A DNA stretch of 40,320 nucleotides, from the IMG/VR virus record IMGVR_UViG_3300044981_000286, positions 1-40,320 of that record; one strand, given 5' to 3'. Below the pieces are notes generated by a model that did not search any database, was not told the origin of the DNA, and saw only the letters and a list, made by a program, of their open reading frames with translations. Numbering within the stretch: position 1 is the stretch's first letter; each line of letters opens with the position of its first letter. Shown piece by piece: positions 36,901 to 40,320 of this stretch. The DNA comes from a virus. Made by a program: the position numbers and the translations under genes.

Positions 36901-37016
36901 AGCTTAAATTTCGGACAAGCCAAGTAAAGTTCCCGATGTTCGGCAAAACTAGCGAGATGATAGTTTGCGCCTTTTGCGTCAATGTGGCCGCCATGAAGAG
37001 ATTTAACCGCCCGTGA
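36897..37016 (+). CDS. Microprotein (39 aa)
   Basis: 39 codons, MKLKFRTSQVKFPMFGKTSE ... MKRFNRP, with a central CAFC and hydrophobic patch. It is linked by start/stop overlap on both sides (ATGA and GTGA). Supported mainly by packing. Confidence 0.42.
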   Translation: MKLKFRTSQVKFPMFGKTSEMIVCAFCVNVAAMKRFNRP

Positions 37017-37279
37017 TAATAACGGTTGCCATCTCGGGGGTGTCAAGCAGGGCAGCCAAAAAGGGCCAGCTCTGCAAATACTCAGACGTCCCAAGAGATG
37101 AATACGGCTGGGTTTATGACCTCAAATACAGGCCCATCCCCTATGATCTAATGTATCTCAAGATAGAAGGGCTCCCGGAACGCAAAACGGGGTGGTGGAA
37201 CGGAGCAACATGGGAAGGGCGTAAGCTAAAAAAAGGCGATAAAATAATCGCTTGGAAAAGGAATAATGACTTTGAATAA
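37013..37279 (+). CDS. Hypothetical protein (88 aa), GTG start
   Basis: 88 residues; the GTG overlaps the preceding TGA. It has a beta-rich fold with an aromatic C-terminal half (GWWNGATWEGRKLKKGDKII, about 61-80). No membrane segment. It overlaps the next gene by 14 nt. I do not recognise a family; the W-rich end resembles SH3-like small phage proteins. Confidence 0.58.
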   Translation: MIITVAISGVSSRAAKKGQLCKYSDVPRDEYGWVYDLKYRPIPYDLMYLKIEGLPERKTGWWNGATWEGRKLKKGDKIIAWKRNNDFE

Positions 37280-37487
37280 GATCTTTACAGAGTACACCAT
37301 AAGCGTCAAAGACGAGAAAAGCTCCCTATCGGAAAAGGACTTCACGTATCAGCCACTAGAGATAAGCAAGGAAAACGAAATGCTGGTACAGAGGATAAGC
37401 GCGGTAATTGAGCGGTTCATAGAAAAGAACCCATCTCAAGAGAGCCCGGAAGTGGTGATTCGCACCAAAACAGTGTGGCAACCCTAA
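37266..37487 (+). CDS. Hypothetical protein (73 aa), last of early rightward operon
   Basis: 73 residues: MTLNKIFTEYTISVKDEKSS, then a helix ENEMLVQRISAVIERFIEKN, ending VVIRTKTVWQP. It ends the rightward operon that began with the XRE regulator. No obvious terminator follows before the converging gene at 37548. Confidence 0.55.
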   Translation: MTLNKIFTEYTISVKDEKSSLSEKDFTYQPLEISKENEMLVQRISAVIERFIEKNPSQESPEVVIRTKTVWQP

Positions 37488-37547
37488 ACTCACTCTCGGT
37501 TTCATAAAGACGCGGAAGCCCCTTTAAAATCTCCTTTGCCAACAACT

Positions 37548-37838
37548 TCACCCCTTCCTCCCTTTAGCACAGAATCCATTGACAGAATCCACTTCATGCC
37601 ATTTGAGGCCTTCGGCAACAGCAGCCTGTATAGCGTCCAAGGCCGCCTTGCAATTAGGGGCAGAATCAAAAAGCATTCTCGATACAATCCTGATCATTGA
37701 AAACCCAAACTCATAGATGGGAACGTCATCCTGATAAGACTCACACAGATAGATGTAACCATGGAAAAGCCTCTCGTTTACGTCCTCACACTTTTCACCT
37801 TCACCAGTCATCGGCCCCCAGTTGTTTACGCGCACCAT
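37548..37838 (-). CDS. Hypothetical protein (96 aa)
   Basis: 96 residues, MVRVNNWGPMTGEGEKCEDV ... then a helical core (GYIYLCESYQDDVPIYEFGF; AALDAIQAAVAEGLKWHEVD). A single minus-strand gene between the early operon and the small terminase gene, about 100 bp from the latter and divergent from it. Function unknown. Confidence 0.58.
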   Translation of the reverse strand: MVRVNNWGPMTGEGEKCEDVNERLFHGYIYLCESYQDDVPIYEFGFSMIRIVSRMLFDSAPNCKAALDAIQAAVAEGLKWHEVDSVNGFCAKGRKG

Positions 37839-37939
37839 TGCGTTAGGCCGCGCTTAATAACAGAACAGGGAGCAAAAACAAGGCGCAAAAATTCTTTTTC
37901 TGCTAAAGACTGATAATTAAGGATTAAAGGATAAACTAT

Positions 37940-38446
37940 ATGGCAGCCCCATTTGGAAATGATTACGGATTAGCCATAAAAGACCCTGAAACGCGCCAAG
38001 AGGCGTACAGGGCATATTGCCAGCACATAGCGGAAGGCTATCCAAAAGAAGCGTTCTCGTTTAGGCACCCTAAAGAGCCGTGCTGCTGGAGAACGATTGA
38101 CCGCTACGCCAAGGAAAACCCCCAAGAGTTTCACCCGCTCTTGATGGAAGATGCTAAGGCTCAGAGATATAAGCTGTGGTTTTCAGAGGGAAAAGCGCTC
38201 ATGAGAGGGGCGTACAAGAACGGATCTCCCGTCGTGTGGCAAACCATCATGCGCAACGTCTTTAAGGATGTCGGGTGGGATCAATTAGACGTGCAAGAGC
38301 GCGGGCAAGAACAGGTGCAGCAGTTTAAAATCATGATGGATACACTATCGCAAAGGCAGGGGGTCATTGCGCGGAACGCCCTTCATCAGATTGCTCAGAG
38401 TCCCACTGCTCAAACGTTAGAAGAAACGCCTCCATCACATTCTTAA
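37940..38446 (+). CDS. Terminase small subunit-like protein
   Basis: 168 residues. The N-terminal part (LAIKDPETRQEAYRAYCQHI, then AEGYPKEAFSF, and CCWRTIDRYAKENPQEFHPL, about residues 10-69) is a helical DNA-recognition domain like those of small terminases. The central helical part (YKLWFSEGKALMRGAYKNGS; WQTIMRNVFKDVGWDQLD) would oligomerise. The end is variable. It recognises the packaging site and guides the large subunit. Unusually, two minus-strand genes separate it from the large-subunit gene, the first overlapping it by 83 nt. Confidence 0.75.
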   Translation: MAAPFGNDYGLAIKDPETRQEAYRAYCQHIAEGYPKEAFSFRHPKEPCCWRTIDRYAKENPQEFHPLLMEDAKAQRYKLWFSEGKALMRGAYKNGSPVVWQTIMRNVFKDVGWDQLDVQERGQEQVQQFKIMMDTLSQRQGVIARNALHQIAQSPTAQTLEETPPSHS

Positions 38447-38627
38447 GAAGCTCAGACCTCTCGCCTTTTTCAAAGTTGCTGTAAATAAAGATCTGGAAGG
38501 CGGACTGGAGCACGATGGATATGAATTCTACCGGGTATTTTAATAAGGGCTGCAGTAGCGCATCGATCTCTTTATTGATCAGCTCGTACCACTCATCCGG
38601 AAAATCTTCCAACTGCCGCCTTTCCAT
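38364..38627 (-). CDS. Hypothetical helical protein antisense to terS end (87 aa)
   Basis: 87 residues, MERRQLEDFPDEWYELINKE, then a hydrophobic helix (EFISIVLQSAFQIFIYSNFE) and an acidic end. Its last 83 nt are antisense to the 3' end of the small terminase gene. Start and stop bases are shared with the upstream minus-strand gene at 38627. Confidence 0.55.
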   Translation of the reverse strand: MERRQLEDFPDEWYELINKEIDALLQPLLKYPVEFISIVLQSAFQIFIYSNFEKGERSELLKNVMEAFLLTFEQWDSEQSDEGRSAQ

Positions 38628-38833
38628 TAAACGCCCCTCTTGAGAATATTTACTATAAGTAACATGAAGTAGTATAGATCTGCATTAATAGCAAAGGAGA
38701 ATTTTTCATGAGCCGGAAGCTTCTCAAAGTATTCGACCTGAGCCTCGAGCTGCTCGATAAGTTCTTTTCTAGTAATGCCTTCTTCATTCTTTTCTGGATC
38801 TGGGTTTTTATTAGCGTCTGTTTCTTGGTCCAT
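38627..38833 (-). CDS. Hypothetical helical protein between terminase genes (68 aa)
   Basis: 68 residues: an acidic head (MDQETDANKNPDPEKNEEGI), a coiled-coil stretch (RKELIEQLEAQVEYFEKLP) and a short hydrophobic end (LYYFMLLIVNILKRGV). It lies 44 bp from the divergent large terminase start. No clear ribosome binding site. With the gene at 38364 it forms a two-gene island splitting the packaging operon. Confidence 0.52.
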   Translation of the reverse strand: MDQETDANKNPDPEKNEEGITRKELIEQLEAQVEYFEKLPAHEKFSFAINADLYYFMLLIVNILKRGV

Positions 38834-38877
38834 CTGTTTTTAAAGCAAAAGTTAACGTTTCCGCTAGGCATTGAATA

Positions 38878-40215
38878 ATGCATGTGCTGGCTCCGAAGCA
38901 ACTAAAATTCATCGACGAGTCGCTAGCCAAGTGGAACTTGGCCCACGGCTCGGTCTCTTGTGGTAAGACGGTTTGCTCGCTTGTCCGCTTCATGCAGGCC
39001 GCCAATGATTGCCCCGATTCACAGATATGGATGGTCGGGCACACCTCTTCCACCATTTACGATAATGCGGTAAGGCTCATTACCGACCCGAAGGGGCCGA
39101 ATGTGCCGGACCCTCTTGGCATTTATAGGCCGTTTTGCAGCTGGCGCAAGGGCGATCGAGAGCTCTGGTTCACCGACTCCGAGGGCCGGCTAAAGAAGAT
39201 ATCGACGGTTGGCGCAAAAGACGCGGGCGCGATAGGAGCAATCCAGGGAAAAAGCTTCTCTCTTGTCTACTGCGACGAGATGACGCTTTACCCGGACAAT
39301 ATCATCGACATGATCGACACGAGGCTGCGCAATCCGCACTCCATGGGATTTGCCACCATGAACCCGTCATATCCAACCCACAAGCTAAAGCAGTGGATAG
39401 ACAAGGCAAGAGGGGGCGACCCCAACTATTACGAGCTTCATTTTTCCCTTGATGATAACCCCTATTTAAGCCAGGATTACAAAGATCGCATTAAAAACAG
39501 TTTGTCAGGTGTTTTTTACAAGCGTAACTATCTTGGCGAGTGGTGTCTTGCCGAAGGCTCGATATTTGATTTCTTTGATCGTCAGATCTATGTGGTTCCT
39601 CGTCCGCCTCGTGCTGCAGACTATTGGATCGTTGGCGTTGATTATGGAACTAGCAATGCGTTTGCTGCGCTCCTTATTGGAGTCAACTGCGGACAGTATA
39701 CGCAGGATAAGCCGTTTTGGTGGGTAGAGAAGGAATACTATTGGGACTACAAGAAAAGGGGTTTTCAAAAGAGCAGTTCGGAGTTTGCCAGTGACGTTAA
39801 ACAGTGGCTGGAGCCTTTTAGTGTTAGGTCTATTTATATTGACCCTAGCGCTGCTAGTTTTCGGCTCGATCTCCAAAGAGTGGGTTTTCATCCTGTCAAT
39901 GCTGACAATGATGTTAACGAAGGAATTATTAAGATGATAAGCTTACTTAAGGGCGACCCCAATTCGGGCCAGCTCTTGATCTGCGCGGAGTGCGTCAACC
40001 TGATAAGGGAGATCGAGGGCTATGTTTGGCACCCTAAATGTCTTGAGAGGGGAGAAGACGAGCCCTTGAAGATGAATGACCACGCTGTCGACGCTCTGCG
40101 GTATGCTGTGAACACGCACAAGCCGGCGAGGTTTGACTACGACGCGAAAACGCTTGGGTCTAAAAGGGAGGAAAGGCAGAATTGGAGGCGTCCCAATGAG
40201 TTCGGATTTAGGTAA
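38878..40215 (+). CDS. Terminase large subunit
   Basis: 445 residues. ATPase: Walker A NLAHGSVSCGKTVCS (about 21-35, GSVSCGKT), Walker B SLVYCDEM (about 128-135, with catalytic Glu) and the coupling motif FATMNPS (about 158-164). Nuclease: WIVGVDYGTSNAF (about 248-260, first Asp), IYIDPSAASFRLDL (about 320-333, second Asp) and NDHAVDALRYAV (about 400-411, third Asp). It translocates DNA into the prohead and cuts it. The length is normal for this terminase family. The ATG is 44 bp from the divergent gene. Its last 20 nt overlap the 93-aa gene, which is completed at the left end of the window. Confidence 0.95.
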   Translation: MHVLAPKQLKFIDESLAKWNLAHGSVSCGKTVCSLVRFMQAANDCPDSQIWMVGHTSSTIYDNAVRLITDPKGPNVPDPLGIYRPFCSWRKGDRELWFTDSEGRLKKISTVGAKDAGAIGAIQGKSFSLVYCDEMTLYPDNIIDMIDTRLRNPHSMGFATMNPSYPTHKLKQWIDKARGGDPNYYELHFSLDDNPYLSQDYKDRIKNSLSGVFYKRNYLGEWCLAEGSIFDFFDRQIYVVPRPPRAADYWIVGVDYGTSNAFAALLIGVNCGQYTQDKPFWWVEKEYYWDYKKRGFQKSSSEFASDVKQWLEPFSVRSIYIDPSAASFRLDLQRVGFHPVNADNDVNEGIIKMISLLKGDPNSGQLLICAECVNLIREIEGYVWHPKCLERGEDEPLKMNDHAVDALRYAVNTHKPARFDYDAKTLGSKREERQNWRRPNEFGFR

Positions 40216-40320
40216 TGATCACGACTTTTCTAACAAAGAGATCATATACAAGCTTAAGGCCTTCTTCTTGGAGCAGGACTTTGACGACATCGCTTATGCG
40301 TTGGCTTCTACTTTGATTGA
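40194..40320. repeat. Right copy of 127-bp terminal overlap
   Basis: Identical to bases 1-127. It includes the end of terminase (stop at 40213-40215) and the first 41 codons of the next gene starting at 40196. This copy should be dropped when the genome is drawn as a circle. Confidence 0.93.

Overview
This window is a complete tailed-phage genome of about 40.2 kb, written once round a circle. Bases 1-127 are repeated exactly at 40194-40320, and the terminase large-subunit gene ends inside that overlap, so the unique length is 40,193 bp. The virion genes are podovirus-like: terminase large subunit, P22-type portal, scaffold, N4-gp56-type major capsid protein, P22 gp4-like and gp10-like tail factors, and an internal or ejection protein. 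Genes use the standard code with GGAG-type ribosome binding sites, so the host is a bacterium. The sequence does not show which one. No integrase, DNA polymerase, RNA polymerase, helicase, endolysin or classic holin could be recognised.

Layout. (a) 37.9 kb across the junction to 1.25 kb: small and large terminase subunits, small genes, a metallophosphoesterase. (b) 2.1-8.6 kb: portal, orphan DNA methyltransferase, collagen-like protein, small genes, scaffold. (c) 9.8-14.3 kb: the major capsid gene, split by a 437-nt candidate group I intron; two decoration or head proteins with FCCH-like modules; a 129-nt intergenic region with RNA structure; a conserved head-region gene; tRNA-Asn and tRNA-Tyr beside a PD-(D/E)XK-like endonuclease. 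(d) 14.9-24.6 kb: tail and ejection proteins. (e) 25.8-30.2 kb: six tail-fibre or adhesin genes built from duplicated modules. (f) 30.2-35.0 kb, minus strand: small exported proteins, replication initiator, YqaJ-type exonuclease, RecT-type annealing protein and small genes. (g) 35.0-37.5 kb, plus strand: divergent control region, XRE repressor-like protein, RusA-like resolvase and a run of overlapping microgenes.

The most striking organisation is that the plus-strand virion genes are broken up at least nine times by islands of small minus-strand genes (membrane, coiled-coil, cysteine-rich or regulatory proteins, tRNAs). After most islands in the structural region, just before plus-strand coding resumes, there is a recurring block: GTAGC, then 25 nt later a T/A-rich TAAATTTTAATTTGA-like box. 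I read this as a phage late promoter or activator site that restarts structural transcription after each antisense insertion. Several island genes form a family with one N-terminal membrane helix and a C-terminal 'DFHxRLxxIE' motif.

Main points for follow-up: the capsid-gene intron, whose P1 and P10 pairings fit group I rules and whose ORF is a zinc-ribbon-like protein rather than a known homing nuclease; the restart motif with the antisense islands; the structured RNA at 12.43-12.53 kb; a minus-strand gene bracketed by ~30-bp direct repeats at 19.8-20.1 kb; and the divergent control regions at 32.3-32.5 and 35.0-35.2 kb.
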